Shown one piece after another: positions 25,017 to 33,878 of a stretch of DNA of 64,000 bases (position 1 is its first letter; each line of letters opens with the position of its first letter). Below the pieces are notes generated by a model. It was not told the origin of the DNA. It was given only the letters and a program-made list of their open reading frames with translations, and made no database searches. A program made the position numbers and the translations under genes. Source of the stretch: Pseudomonas subflava (GTDB taxonomy: Bacteria > Pseudomonadota > Gammaproteobacteria > Pseudomonadales > Pseudomonadaceae); assembly GCF_023823685.1 (NCBI RefSeq), contig NZ_JAMXBF010000006.1:124001-188000 (forward strand), given 5' to 3'.

Positions 25017-25060
25017 GGGCGGCGCCCCTGGTCAGGACTATGTTTGGTGAGGCGCCATTA

Positions 25061-25888
25061 GTGTCTTCGGGCAATTTGGATTTCGAGCAGTTCCGGACCT
25101 TTCTGGAAAAGGCTTGCGGCATTCTGCTGGGGAGCAACAAGCAGTACCTGGTATCCAGCCGCCTCAACAAGCTGATGGAGCAGCAGGGGATCAAGACCCT
25201 CGGCGAACTCGTGCAGAAAATGCAGGCTCAGCCGCGCGGTGGCTTGCGCGAACAGGTGGTCGATGCCATGACCACCAACGAGACGCTGTGGTTTCGCGAC
25301 ACCTATCCCTTCGAGGTGATGAAGAACCGGGTGTTGCCGGAGCTGATCAAGGCCAACCCCAGCCAGCGGCTGCGCATCTGGTCGGCGGCCTGCTCGTCCG
25401 GTCAGGAGCCCTATTCGCTGTCGATGACCATCGACGAGTTCGAGAAGACCAACCTGGGCCAGCTCAAGGCCGGTGTGCAGATCGTTGCCACCGATCTGTC
25501 GCCGTCGATGCTGACGAACTGCAAGTCCGGCGAATACGACAGCCTGGCCATGGGCCGGGGCCTGTCGCAGGATCGGTTGCAGCGCTACTTCGACCCCAAG
25601 GGCCCGGGGCGCTGGGCGGTGAAGCCGGCGATCAAGAGCCGCGTGGAATTCCGTCCGCTGAACCTGTTGGAAAGCTATGCGGCGCTGGGCAAGTTCGACG
25701 TGGTGTTCTGCCGCAACGTGCTGATCTATTTCTCCGCCGAGGTGAAGAAGGACATCCTCACCCGCATCCACGCGACGCTGAAGCCGGGCGGCTACCTGTT
25801 CCTCGGTGCTTCGGAGGCGCTCAATGGCCTGCCGGACCTGTATCAGATGGTTCAGTGCAGCCCGGGGATCATCTACAAGGTGAAGTGA
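25061..25888 (+). CDS. cheR: Chemotaxis protein methyltransferase CheR
   Basis: 275 residues from a GTG at 25061. An N-terminal helical domain (FRTFLEKACGILLGSNKQYL) is followed by the SAM methyltransferase domain with TTNETLWFRD, RIWSAACSSGQEPYSLSM and FDVVFCRNVLIYF. It methylates glutamates on chemoreceptors. GAGGC precedes the GTG at good spacing. An in-frame ATG at 25040 has AGGA only 2 nt away and would add seven residues outside the family's usual N-terminus, so I prefer the GTG. Follows cheV by 44 bp. Confidence 0.93.
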   Translation: MSSGNLDFEQFRTFLEKACGILLGSNKQYLVSSRLNKLMEQQGIKTLGELVQKMQAQPRGGLREQVVDAMTTNETLWFRDTYPFEVMKNRVLPELIKANPSQRLRIWSAACSSGQEPYSLSMTIDEFEKTNLGQLKAGVQIVATDLSPSMLTNCKSGEYDSLAMGRGLSQDRLQRYFDPKGPGRWAVKPAIKSRVEFRPLNLLESYAALGKFDVVFCRNVLIYFSAEVKKDILTRIHATLKPGGYLFLGASEALNGLPDLYQMVQCSPGIIYKVK

Positions 25889-25908
25889 TTCTTGCCGGTT
25901 GTACGAGA

Positions 25909-25935
25909 CGGGAGGCCACGGCCTCCCGTTTTCGT
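25909..25935 (+). terminator. Terminator after cheR
   Basis: CGGGAGGCC-AC-GGCCTCCCG followed by TTTTCGTTT. Strong stem and T-rich tail 20 nt after the cheR stop. Confidence 0.75.
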
Positions 25936-25939
25936 TTGC

Positions 25940-25964
25940 GAGCGGCAAGGCGGCATTGCCGCTC
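25940..25964. repeat. Inverted repeat GAGCGGCAA/TTGCCGCTC upstream of flgB
   Basis: Perfect nine-base arms with a 7-nt centre, right after the cheR terminator. A further TTGCCGCTTGCCGCTC follows at about 25987-26002. A similar GCGGCAA/TTGCCGC repeat occurs between flgE and flgF. Confidence 0.5.
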
Positions 25965-26030
25965 GGGCCTGCGAGGCGGAAAACCCTTGCCGCTTGCCGC
26001 TCTGTCTCGTACCGGAAATCCTTCAGGTGT

Positions 26031-26040
26031 CTGATAAATA
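26031..26040 (+). promoter_or_regulatory. CTGATAAATA element before the flgB promoter
   Basis: An AT-rich 10-mer ending 14 nt before the RpoN -24 box. The same 10-mer, inverted, lies 24 nt before the flgF RpoN promoter. Candidate binding site for an RpoN activator such as FleQ or FleR; this is inference. Confidence 0.35.
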
Positions 26041-26054
26041 ACGAAAAATTATTC

Positions 26055-26070
26055 TGGCATGGCACTTGCT
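26055..26070 (+). promoter_or_regulatory. RpoN (sigma-54) promoter of flgBCDE
   Basis: TGGCATGGCACTTGCT: GG and GC of the -24/-12 boxes correctly spaced, one mismatch to TGGCACG-N4-TTGCT. It lies 52 nt before the flgB ATG. Confidence 0.85.
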
Positions 26071-26121
26071 AATTCACTGGCACGGCAACATCGGTCCGTC
26101 CAAACGGCAAGGTCCAAGCTC

Positions 26122-26523
26122 ATGAGCATCAGTTTTTCGAACGCCCTCGGCATCCACGAACAGGCCCTCAAGTTCCGCACCCAGCGTGCAGAGGTGCTGG
26201 CCAACAACCTGGTCAATGCCGACACGCCAAACTTCAAGGCGCGTGATCTGGACTTCGCCGCCGTGCTGGAAGCCGAGAACGAGAAGAACAAGGGCGGCTT
26301 TAGGCTGGAGCAGACCGATGCTCGTCATATCCCGGCCGAAGGCATCACCGAGGACGCCTCGCTGATGTATCGCCACCCCTTCCATCCGTCCCTTGACCAG
26401 AACACTGTCGATGCCCAGATCGAGCAGGCCAAGTACGCCGAGAACACCACGCAGTTCCAGGCCAGCTTCACCCTGCTCAACAGCAAGTTCAAAGGTCTGA
26501 TTGGCGCCCTGCGCGGCGAATAA
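26122..26523 (+). CDS. flgB: Flagellar proximal rod protein FlgB
   Basis: 133 residues starting MSISFSNALGIHEQALKFR. It has the rod-protein N-terminal motif AEVLANNLVNADTPNFKARDLDF and a C-terminal amphipathic helix (AENTTQFQASFTLLNSKFKGL) used for axial assembly. FlgB joins FlgC, FlgF and FlgG in the rod. An upstream in-frame extension is ignored: it contains the RpoN promoter. First gene of flgBCDE. Confidence 0.95.
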   Translation: MSISFSNALGIHEQALKFRTQRAEVLANNLVNADTPNFKARDLDFAAVLEAENEKNKGGFRLEQTDARHIPAEGITEDASLMYRHPFHPSLDQNTVDAQIEQAKYAENTTQFQASFTLLNSKFKGLIGALRGE

Positions 26524-26537
26524 AGGAGCACGAAGTC

Positions 26538-26987
26538 ATGTCTCTCGCCAACGTCTTCAACATCGCCGGCACCGGCATGAGCGCCCAGAGCACTCGGCTG
26601 AACACCATTTCCAGCAACATCGCCAATGCCGAGACCGTTTCCTCGAGCATCGACCAGACCTACCGCGCGCGCCATCCGGTGTTCGCCACCGTGTACCAGG
26701 GCTCCCTGGATGGCACTGGCGACCGTGGCTCGCTGTTCGCCGACCAGGACGAATCGGGCGTCGGCGTGCAGGTGCTCGGCATCGTCGAGGACCAGAGCTC
26801 CCTGACGCCGCGCTACGAGCCGAACCATCCGGCGGCGGACGAGAAGGGCTACGTGTACTACCCCAACGTCAACGTGGTGGAGGAGATGGCCGACATGATC
26901 TCCGCCAGCCGCAATTTCCAGACCAACGCGGACGTGATGAACACCGCCAAGCAGATGATTCAGCGCGTGCTGACACTGGGCCAGTAA
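26538..26987 (+). CDS. flgC: Flagellar proximal rod protein FlgC
   Basis: 149 residues. The axial-family N-terminus MSLANVFNIAGTGMSAQSTR with SSNIANAETV and the C-terminal VVEEMADMISASRNFQTNAD and MNTAKQMIQRVLTLGQ match FlgC. Exported by the flagellar type III system and built into the rod. It starts 14 bp after flgB behind AAAGGAG. Confidence 0.96.
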   Translation: MSLANVFNIAGTGMSAQSTRLNTISSNIANAETVSSSIDQTYRARHPVFATVYQGSLDGTGDRGSLFADQDESGVGVQVLGIVEDQSSLTPRYEPNHPAADEKGYVYYPNVNVVEEMADMISASRNFQTNADVMNTAKQMIQRVLTLGQ

Positions 26988-27003
26988 GGCGAGAGGGAAC
27001 GAG

Positions 27004-27678
27004 ATGAGCGTCGAAAACGTTAATGGAAGCGGTTCGGTCCTCGACCAGTACCAGATTCGTGACCAGGCCGGCAGCAACGAGCTGGGCAAGGATCAGTTTC
27101 TGCAACTGCTGGTGGCCCAGATGAACAACCAGAACCCCCTCGATCCGCAGACCAACAGCGAATTCGTCGCCCAGTTGGCCCAGTTCAGTACCGTCGAAGG
27201 CATCGACAACCTGAACACCAGCTTCGAGAACATGCTCGCCAGCACGCAGTCGTCCCAGGCGCTGCAGGCCTCGTCGCTGGTCGGTCGCAAGGTCATCGTC
27301 ACCACCAACAAGGCGCTGGTCGATACCAGCGAGCCCCTCAAGGGCAGCGTGGCCGTGACCCAGTCCACCGACAACCTGTACGTGAACATCTACGACAGCA
27401 AGGGCAACCAGGTGAACCGCATCAGCCTCGGCGCCGCGCCGGCCGGCAACATTGGCTTCACCTGGGACGGCAAGGACGCCGACGGCAAGGTATTGCCGGA
27501 AGGTGTCTACAAGTTCGAGGCGCAGGTGCAGGTCGAGGGCAAGACCGTGGCCATGGACACCGCGCTGCCGGCCAATGTCGACAGCGTCACCCTCGGTCAG
27601 AACGGCGGCGAGATGCTGCTGAATCTCGCCGGCCTCGGCAGCATTCCTCTTTCCAAAGTTCAGGTCGTCGGCCAGTAA
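27004..27678 (+). CDS. flgD: Flagellar hook assembly protein FlgD
   Basis: 224 residues. The N-terminal export region has LGKDQFLQLLVAQMNNQNPL and EFVAQLAQFSTVEGI, diagnostic of FlgD. The C-terminal part has the FlgD Ig-like/Tudor region with GFTWDGKDADGKVLPEGVY. FlgD caps the growing hook and is shed when the hook is complete. It is 16 bp after flgC. Confidence 0.95.
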   Translation: MSVENVNGSGSVLDQYQIRDQAGSNELGKDQFLQLLVAQMNNQNPLDPQTNSEFVAQLAQFSTVEGIDNLNTSFENMLASTQSSQALQASSLVGRKVIVTTNKALVDTSEPLKGSVAVTQSTDNLYVNIYDSKGNQVNRISLGAAPAGNIGFTWDGKDADGKVLPEGVYKFEAQVQVEGKTVAMDTALPANVDSVTLGQNGGEMLLNLAGLGSIPLSKVQVVGQ

Positions 27679-27705
27679 TCGGTTGCCACTCAGGAGTATT
27701 CCAAT

Positions 27706-29016
27706 ATGTCGTTCAACATCGGTCTTAGTGGTATCAAGGCAGCGTCCAGTGATCTGAACATCACCGGCAACAACATCGCCAACGCCGGTACCGTCGGCTT
27801 CAAGCAGTCCCGTGGCGAGTTCCAGGATCTCTACTCGGCATCCATGCTCGGCTCCGGCAGCAAGCAGATCGGCAGCGGCGTGCTGCTGGCCAACGTTGCC
27901 CAGCTGTTCAACCAGGGCACCATCGATTACACCGAAAACGCGCTGGACCTGGCCATCAACGGCAACGGCTTCTTCGTCACCAGCAACAACGGCGCGGTTT
28001 CCTACACCCGTGCCGGCTACTTCGGCACCGACCGGTCCGGCTTCGTGGTCGACAACAACGGATATCGCCTGCAGGGCTACAGCGTCAACGAGAACGGTGA
28101 CCTGCAGAACGGTGTAGTCGGTGACCTGCAGATCAGCACCTCCAATCAGGCGCCGCGGGCGACCACCGAGATCCTGCAGACGCTCAACCTGAACTCCACC
28201 AACACCACGCCGGTGAATACGCCTTTCGATCCAGCGGACCCGACCACCTACAACTCCTCGACCTCGGTGAACATCTACGACGCGCAGGGCAACGCGCACG
28301 TGATGACCCAGTACTTCGTCAAGAACAGCGCCAACAACTGGACCATGAACGTGCTGGTGGATGGTCGCAACCCATCCGATCCGGCGTCCACCGAACCCTA
28401 CACCGTGACGGTACCCTTCGATGACAGCGGCAACCTGGGCACCATGGTGCCGGGTACGCCGACCACCGGTGCCGGCTTCTCCATCGCCGACAACGTGCTG
28501 ACGCTGAGCGATTGGGTACCGGCGCAGTCGGATGGCGGCACGCCGCCGGTGTGGGCCGCCAATGGCGCCGCGGCCTCGGACATCGACCTGGACATGCGCG
28601 GTTCCACCCAGTATTCCAGCGCCTTCGCGGTGAATAGCATCGAGCAGGATGGCTACACCACGGGTCAGCTGTCCGGTCTGGAGATCGACGCCGAGGGCAA
28701 CGTGTTTGCCCGCTATACCAATGGTCAGTCGACGATTCAGGGGCAGGTGGTGCTGGCCAACTTCGCCAACCCGCAGGGCCTGACTCCGGTCGGCAAGACT
28801 TCCTGGGTGCAGTCCTCGGAGTCTGGCGAGCCGGTGATCGGCACGCCACGCTCTGGCACCTTGGGCGCCCTGCAGTCCGGTGCGCTGGAGGCCTCCAACG
28901 TGGATATTTCCACCGAGCTGGTCGACCTGATCGTGGCGCAGCGTAATTACCAGGCGAACGCCAAGACCATCGAGACCGAAAGCGCGATCACCCAGACCAT
29001 CATCAACTTGCGTTGA
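27706..29016 (+). CDS. flgE: Flagellar hook protein FlgE
   Basis: 436 residues. The N-terminus SFNIGLSGIKAASSDLNITG with NNIANAGTVGFKQSR and the C-terminal GALEASNVDISTELVDLIVA and RNYQANAKTIETES are the axial signatures. The FlgE middle domain is recognisable in SSTSVNIYDAQGNAHVMTQY. It polymerises into the hook. Length is close to other pseudomonad FlgE. Last gene of the first rod/hook operon; a terminator follows. Confidence 0.96.
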   Translation: MSFNIGLSGIKAASSDLNITGNNIANAGTVGFKQSRGEFQDLYSASMLGSGSKQIGSGVLLANVAQLFNQGTIDYTENALDLAINGNGFFVTSNNGAVSYTRAGYFGTDRSGFVVDNNGYRLQGYSVNENGDLQNGVVGDLQISTSNQAPRATTEILQTLNLNSTNTTPVNTPFDPADPTTYNSSTSVNIYDAQGNAHVMTQYFVKNSANNWTMNVLVDGRNPSDPASTEPYTVTVPFDDSGNLGTMVPGTPTTGAGFSIADNVLTLSDWVPAQSDGGTPPVWAANGAAASDIDLDMRGSTQYSSAFAVNSIEQDGYTTGQLSGLEIDAEGNVFARYTNGQSTIQGQVVLANFANPQGLTPVGKTSWVQSSESGEPVIGTPRSGTLGALQSGALEASNVDISTELVDLIVAQRNYQANAKTIETESAITQTIINLR

Positions 29017-29024
29017 TCCCGGCG

Positions 29025-29043
29025 GCGGCAAGTCCGTTGCCGC
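29025..29043. repeat. Inverted repeat GCGGCAA/TTGCCGC between flgE and flgF
   Basis: Perfect seven-base arms and a 5-nt centre just after the flgE stop. It has the same core as the repeat upstream of flgB. Confidence 0.5.
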
Positions 29044-29074
29044 TGGCGGCAGCGGATCGCCGCTTTCCCGACTC

Positions 29075-29100
29075 GAAGCCCCTCGCGGGGCTTCTTTGTT
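29075..29100 (+). terminator. Terminator after flgE
   Basis: GAAGCCCC-TCGC-GGGGCTTC followed by TTTGTT and more T. It separates flgBCDE from flgFGHIJKL. Confidence 0.8.
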
Positions 29101-29113
29101 TTATTTTTCCCTA

Positions 29114-29123
29114 TATTTATCAG
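29114..29123 (-). promoter_or_regulatory. Inverted copy of CTGATAAATA before the flgF promoter
   Basis: TATTTATCAG on the plus strand equals CTGATAAATA on the minus strand, 24 nt before the RpoN promoter. See the matching element at 26031. Confidence 0.35.
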
Positions 29124-29147
29124 TGTCTTATGGGTTTTTCGCGGCGT

Positions 29148-29163
29148 TGGCACAGGGATTGCT
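29148..29163 (+). promoter_or_regulatory. RpoN (sigma-54) promoter of flgF operon
   Basis: TGGCACAGGGATTGCT: -24 TGGCAC and -12 TTGCT at the correct spacing, 51 nt before the flgF ATG. Confidence 0.87.
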
Positions 29164-29213
29164 GAATACCTGCCAATAGCACTCGGGGCGTCAATGTCCC
29201 AGCGGAGAACACC

Positions 29214-29957
29214 ATGGACAAGATGCTGTACGTCTCCATGACGGGCGCCAAAGAGAACACGCTGGCCATGCGCGCCCATGCCAACAATCTGGCGAATGTT
29301 TCGACGACCGGTTTCAAGCGTGACTTCGAGCAGGCTCGCTCGATGCCTGTATTCGGCGATCACTTTCCGGCGCGCGTGTACGCCATGAGCGAGCGTCCGG
29401 GCACCGATTTCACGGCGGGAACGCTGCAGGAAACCGGCAACGACCTGGATGTGGCCGTCGAGGGCCAGGGCTGGGTCGCCGTGCAGGCGGCGGACGGTAG
29501 CGAGGCGTATGTACGTACCGCCGCCATGCAGATCGACGCCCTCGGCATCCTGCGTACCGGCAGCGGCTTGCCGGTGCTCGGCAATGGCGGGCCGATCGCC
29601 GTGCCGCCCGAACAGAAGGTGGAAATCGGCGCCGACGGCACCATCAGCATCCGTGCCCTTGGCGAAGCGCCGAACGTGATGGCCGAAGTGGATCGCATCA
29701 AGCTGGTCAATCCCGATCCGAGCACCCTTGAAAAGGGCCTCGACGGCATGATCCGTGTCAAAGATCAGACCGAGCCGCTGGCGCCGGACGCCAACGTGCG
29801 AGTGGTCTCCGGCTTCCTGGAAGCCAGCAACGTGAACGCCGTTGAAGAGATGACGGCCATTCTCTCGCTGTCTCGGCAATTCGAACTGCACGTGAAGATG
29901 ATGCGCACCGCCGAAGAAGACGCGACTGCGGCGGCAAGAGTCCTGCAGTCCAGCTAA
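29214..29957 (+). CDS. flgF: Flagellar distal/proximal rod protein FlgF
   Basis: 247 residues. It begins MDKMLYVSMTGAKENTLAMR, followed by [20 protein letters not shown] and LDVAVEGQGWVAVQ, and ends with GFLEASNVNAVEEMTAILSL. The pattern matches FlgF rather than FlgG, which follows. Exported rod component. First gene of the flgFGHIJKL operon. Confidence 0.94.
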   Translation: MDKMLYVSMTGAKENTLAMRAHANNLANVSTTGFKRDFEQARSMPVFGDHFPARVYAMSERPGTDFTAGTLQETGNDLDVAVEGQGWVAVQAADGSEAYVRTAAMQIDALGILRTGSGLPVLGNGGPIAVPPEQKVEIGADGTISIRALGEAPNVMAEVDRIKLVNPDPSTLEKGLDGMIRVKDQTEPLAPDANVRVVSGFLEASNVNAVEEMTAILSLSRQFELHVKMMRTAEEDATAAARVLQSS

Positions 29958-30002
29958 TCACCCGTAGCAGCGTCACGACGTCGACGCTTCAGGAGAACAC
30001 TT

Positions 30003-30788
30003 ATGCTTCCGGCACTTTGGGTCAGTAAAACCGGTCTGTCCGCCCAGGACATGAACCTGACCACCATCTCCAACAACCTGGCGAACGTTTCGACCACCGG
30101 CTTCAAGCGCGACCGTGCCGAGTTCCAGGACCTGCTGTACCAGATCCGCAAACAGCCCGGCGCCCAGTCCACCCAGGACAGCGAGCTGCCCACCGGCCTG
30201 CAGCTGGGTACCGGTGTGCGCATCGCCGGCACCCAGAAGATCTTCACCCAGGGTAGCCTGCAGACCACCGAGCAGCCGCTGGACATCGCCATCAACGGCC
30301 GGGGCTTCTTCCAGATCCTGATGCCCGACGGCACCGTGTCCTACACCCGCGACGGCAGCTTCCACCTCAATTCGGACGGTCAGGTGGTCACCGATCAGGG
30401 CTATCCGCTGGAGCCGGCCATCGTGCTGCCACCGGAGGTGCAGACCTTCATGGTCGGCGAGGACGGCACCGCGTCGATAACCACCTTCGGCAACCCGACG
30501 CCGCAGGTGATAGGCAACATCCAGACCGCCGACTTCATCAACCCGGCCGGCCTGCAGGCCATCGGCGGCAACCTGTTCCTGGAAACCGCGTCCAGTGGCG
30601 CGCCGCAGGTCGGCACGCCGGGCCTCACCGGCCTCGGTCAGGTGCTGCAGAACACCCTGGAAAACTCCAACGTCAGCGTGGTCGAGGAGCTGGTGAACAT
30701 GATCACCACCCAGCGTGCCTACGAGATGAACTCCAAGGTCATCTCCACCGCCGACCAGATGCTGTCCTTCGTTACCCAGAATCTTTGA
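30003..30788 (+). CDS. flgG: Flagellar distal rod protein FlgG
   Basis: 261 residues, the usual length. It has [40 protein letters not shown], the [16 protein letters not shown] domain and the C-terminus [20 protein letters not shown] with [10 protein letters not shown]. It builds the distal rod that passes through the P and L rings. Separated from flgF by 45 bp with CAGGAG before the ATG. Confidence 0.97.
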   Translation: MLPALWVSKTGLSAQDMNLTTISNNLANVSTTGFKRDRAEFQDLLYQIRKQPGAQSTQDSELPTGLQLGTGVRIAGTQKIFTQGSLQTTEQPLDIAINGRGFFQILMPDGTVSYTRDGSFHLNSDGQVVTDQGYPLEPAIVLPPEVQTFMVGEDGTASITTFGNPTPQVIGNIQTADFINPAGLQAIGGNLFLETASSGAPQVGTPGLTGLGQVLQNTLENSNVSVVEELVNMITTQRAYEMNSKVISTADQMLSFVTQNL

Positions 30789-30835
30789 TCCATAGGCGCC
30801 GGCTCCGTCGGCGTCGCGCTGTGAGGTACCAGGTT

Positions 30836-31549
30836 ATGAACCGGCCGATGATGATTGTTTGCCTGCTGGGATGCGCGGCTCTGAGTGGATGCGTCTCCCC
30901 GCCACCGAAGCCGGATGACCCCTATTACGCACCGGTGCTGCCGCGCACGCCGCTGCCCGCCGCCCAGACCAACGGTGCTATCTACCAGGCCGGCTTCGAG
31001 AACAATCTGTATGGGGATCGCAAGGCCTACCGGGTCGGCGACATCATCACCATCTCCCTGAGCGAGCGCACCCAGGCGAGCAAGTCGGCGGGCTCCAATA
31101 TGTCCAAGGACAGCAGCGCCAACCTGGGCCTGACCTCGCTGTTCGGAGGCGGTGTGTCCCTGAACAATCCGAATTCCAGCCTCAATCCGCTTAGGGCCGA
31201 CGACCTCAGCCTGGACGTGGGCTACCGCGGCACCCGCGCCACCGAGGGTGACAGCGCGGCAGACCAGAGCAACAGCCTGACCGGCTCGATCACCGTGACC
31301 GTGGCCGAAGTGCTGCCCAACGGCATTCTCGCCGTGCGCGGCGAGAAGTGGCTGACCCTGAACACCGGCGACGAGCTGGTGCGCATTGCCGGCATGGTCC
31401 GTGCGGACGACATCGCCACCGACAACACCGTGTCCTCGACCCGTGTGGCCAATGCGCGCATCACCTATTCCGGCACCGGCGCCTTCGCCGATGCCAGTCA
31501 GCCGGGCTGGTTCGATCGGTTCTTCATGAGCCCGTTGTTCCCGTTCTGA
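30836..31549 (+). CDS. flgH: Flagellar L-ring lipoprotein FlgH
   Basis: 237 residues. A lipoprotein signal ends in the lipobox LSGC with Cys at residue 19. The mature protein contains [58 protein letters not shown] and [20 protein letters not shown], all typical. It forms the outer-membrane ring around the rod. The ATG at 30836 has GAGG upstream; an in-frame upstream extension would put arginine-rich sequence before the signal and is rejected. Confidence 0.95.
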   Translation: MNRPMMIVCLLGCAALSGCVSPPPKPDDPYYAPVLPRTPLPAAQTNGAIYQAGFENNLYGDRKAYRVGDIITISLSERTQASKSAGSNMSKDSSANLGLTSLFGGGVSLNNPNSSLNPLRADDLSLDVGYRGTRATEGDSAADQSNSLTGSITVTVAEVLPNGILAVRGEKWLTLNTGDELVRIAGMVRADDIATDNTVSSTRVANARITYSGTGAFADASQPGWFDRFFMSPLFPF

Positions 31550-31563
31550 GCAGGTAACCGAGC

Positions 31564-32664
31564 ATGAAACGACTGATATCCGTCTTCTGCCTGCTGCTCG
31601 CCACGGGCGTGGCTCAGGCCGAGCGCCTGAAGGATCTGGCCAGCATCCAGGGTGTGCGGAGCAACCAACTGATCGGTTACGGCCTGGTGGTCGGCCTCAA
31701 CGGCACGGGCGACCAGACCACCCAGACGCCGTTCACCCTGCAGACCTTCAACAACATGCTGGCGCAATTCGGCATCAAGGTGCCGGTCGGCGGCGGCAAC
31801 GTGCAGCTGAAGAACGTCGCGGCGGTCTCCGTACATGCCGAGTTGCCGGCTTTTTCCAAACCCGGCCAGACCCTGGACGTGACCATTTCCTCCATCGGCA
31901 ACGCCAAGAGCCTGCGCGGCGGCAGCCTGCTGATGACCCCGCTGAAGGGCATCGATGGCAATGTCTACGGTATCGCCCAGGGCAACCTGGTGGTCGGCGG
32001 CTTCGACGCCACCGGTGGCGACGGCTCGCGCATCACCGTCAACGTGCCGTCGGCCGGACGTATCCCCGGCGGCGCCACCGTCGAGCGGCCCGTGCCGAGT
32101 GGCTTCGATCAGGGCAACACCCTGACGCTCAATCTCAATCGCCCGGACTTCACCACGGCCAAGAATATCGTCGACCAGATCAACGGCCTGCTCGGCCCGG
32201 GCGTGGCCCAGGCGTTGGACGGTGGCTCGATCCGCGTCAGCGCGCCGCTGGACCCGAACCAGCGCGTCGATTATCTGGCGGTGCTGGAGAACATCGAGAT
32301 CGAAGCAGGGCAGGCGGCGGCGAAAGTCATCATCAATTCCCGAACCGGCACCATTGTCATCGGTCAGAACGTTAAGGTGCAGCCGGCCGCGGTGACCCAC
32401 GGCAGCCTGACGGTGACCATCACCGAAGACCCCATCGTCAGCCAGCCCAACGCGCTGTCCGGCGGCCAGACCGCGGTGGTGCCGCGCTCGCGCGTGGACG
32501 CGGCGGAGGAGGCCAAGCCGATGTTCAAGTTCGGCCCCGGCACCACGCTCGACGAAATCGTCAGGGCGGTCAACCAGGTGGGCGCGGCGCCGTCCGACCT
32601 GATGGCCATCCTGGAAGCCCTCAAGCAGGCCGGTGCGCTCCAGGCCGACCTGATCGTGATCTGA
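31564..32664 (+). CDS. flgI: Flagellar P-ring protein FlgI
   Basis: 366 residues with a cleavable signal ([19 protein letters not shown]). The mature N-terminus [20 protein letters not shown] is diagnostic, as are [20 protein letters not shown] and the C-terminal [20 protein letters not shown]. It assembles into the periplasmic P-ring with the help of FlgA, which is encoded 7.5 kb upstream. It lies 14 bp after flgH. Confidence 0.97.
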   Translation: MKRLISVFCLLLATGVAQAERLKDLASIQGVRSNQLIGYGLVVGLNGTGDQTTQTPFTLQTFNNMLAQFGIKVPVGGGNVQLKNVAAVSVHAELPAFSKPGQTLDVTISSIGNAKSLRGGSLLMTPLKGIDGNVYGIAQGNLVVGGFDATGGDGSRITVNVPSAGRIPGGATVERPVPSGFDQGNTLTLNLNRPDFTTAKNIVDQINGLLGPGVAQALDGGSIRVSAPLDPNQRVDYLAVLENIEIEAGQAAAKVIINSRTGTIVIGQNVKVQPAAVTHGSLTVTITEDPIVSQPNALSGGQTAVVPRSRVDAAEEAKPMFKFGPGTTLDEIVRAVNQVGAAPSDLMAILEALKQAGALQADLIVI

Positions 32665-32675
32665 GGAGGCAGCCC

Positions 32676-33872
32676 ATGGATATCAACGTCCCGGCCGGCC
32701 TGTCCCGTGGCAAGCACTTCGACAGCGGCGCCTACACCGACCTGACCCGGCTCAGCCAGTTCAAGGTCGGCGGCGACAGCGACAGCAACATCAAGAAGGT
32801 GGCGCAGGAGTTCGAGTCGGTCTTCGTCAATGAAATGATGAAGGCAATGCGCAAGGCCAACGAGGTCTTCGGCGAAGACAACTTCATGAACAGCAACGCC
32901 AGCAAGACCTACCAGGACATGTACGACCAGCAGCTGGCCGTGACCATGTCCAAGAGTGCCAATGGCATCGGTCTGGCCAATGTGCTGGAGCGTCAGCTGA
33001 GCAAAATGAAGGGCGGCGACCATCGGACCAATCCCTTCCCGCAGATGGCCGCCGTGGCCAGCAACGATGCTGCCGTCCCGCGTCCGGGTGCGTTCAAAGC
33101 CGCCGCCAGCCCAGAACCGAATCCTGGTCGCGACGATTCCAAGCTGCTGGCCCAGCGCCGCCTGACCCTGCCACCGCGGCTCACCGACCGGCTGCTGGCC
33201 GGCATCGTGCCCGCCAATGGCGTGGCCGAGGGCGAAGCGGTGGCAGGCAGCGACTGGATATCCGACGGCGCCCGCAAGGTCGAGGGCGGCAAGCCGCTGG
33301 CTCTAAGCGACAGTGATGCGATCAGCGGGCGCCGCATGGCCCAGCCGCCGCTTGCCACGGGCAAGTCCGCGTTCGCCTCGGCCGCAGAATTCGTCGAGAC
33401 CATGCTGCCGATGGCCGAGGAGGCCGCGCGGCAGATCGGCGTCGACGCCCGCTACCTGGTGGCCCAGGCCGCGCTGGAAACCGGCTGGGGCAAGTCGATC
33501 ATCCGCCAGTCCGACGGTAGCAGCAGCCACAACCTGTTTGGCATCAAGGCCCATGGCGGTTGGCAGGGCGATTCGGCGCGGGTGCTGACCACCGAATACA
33601 AGGGCGGCGAGGCGGTCAAGGAGGCGGCATCGTTCCGTACCTACGACTCGTACCAGCAGAGCTTCAACGACTACGTGAACTTCCTGCAGGGCAACGGCCG
33701 CTACGAGGAGGCGCTGGCCTCCACCGACAACCCCGAGCATTTCGTCCGCGAGCTGCAGGAGGCCGGTTACGCCACCGACCCGCAGTACGCCCGCAAGATT
33801 TCCCAGATAGCCCGCCAGATGCAGACCTACCAGACCGTCGCCTCTGCCGAAGCCAACACCACAAGGAGCTGA
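32676..33872 (+). CDS. flgJ: Flagellar rod-cap protein with glucosaminidase domain, FlgJ
   Basis: 398 residues. The N-terminal rod-binding domain (about 35-105) has KKVAQEFESVFVNEMMKAMR and YQDMYDQQLAVTMSKSANG. A variable linker of about 130 residues follows, then a glycoside hydrolase 73-type domain from about residue 240 with AQAALETGWGKSII (catalytic Glu) and SHNLFGIKAHGGW. The enzyme opens peptidoglycan so that the rod can pass. The fused form is typical of gammaproteobacteria. Confidence 0.95.
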   Translation: MDINVPAGLSRGKHFDSGAYTDLTRLSQFKVGGDSDSNIKKVAQEFESVFVNEMMKAMRKANEVFGEDNFMNSNASKTYQDMYDQQLAVTMSKSANGIGLANVLERQLSKMKGGDHRTNPFPQMAAVASNDAAVPRPGAFKAAASPEPNPGRDDSKLLAQRRLTLPPRLTDRLLAGIVPANGVAEGEAVAGSDWISDGARKVEGGKPLALSDSDAISGRRMAQPPLATGKSAFASAAEFVETMLPMAEEAARQIGVDARYLVAQAALETGWGKSIIRQSDGSSSHNLFGIKAHGGWQGDSARVLTTEYKGGEAVKEAASFRTYDSYQQSFNDYVNFLQGNGRYEEALASTDNPEHFVRELQEAGYATDPQYARKISQIARQMQTYQTVASAEANTTRS

Positions 33873-33878
33873 TGAGTC

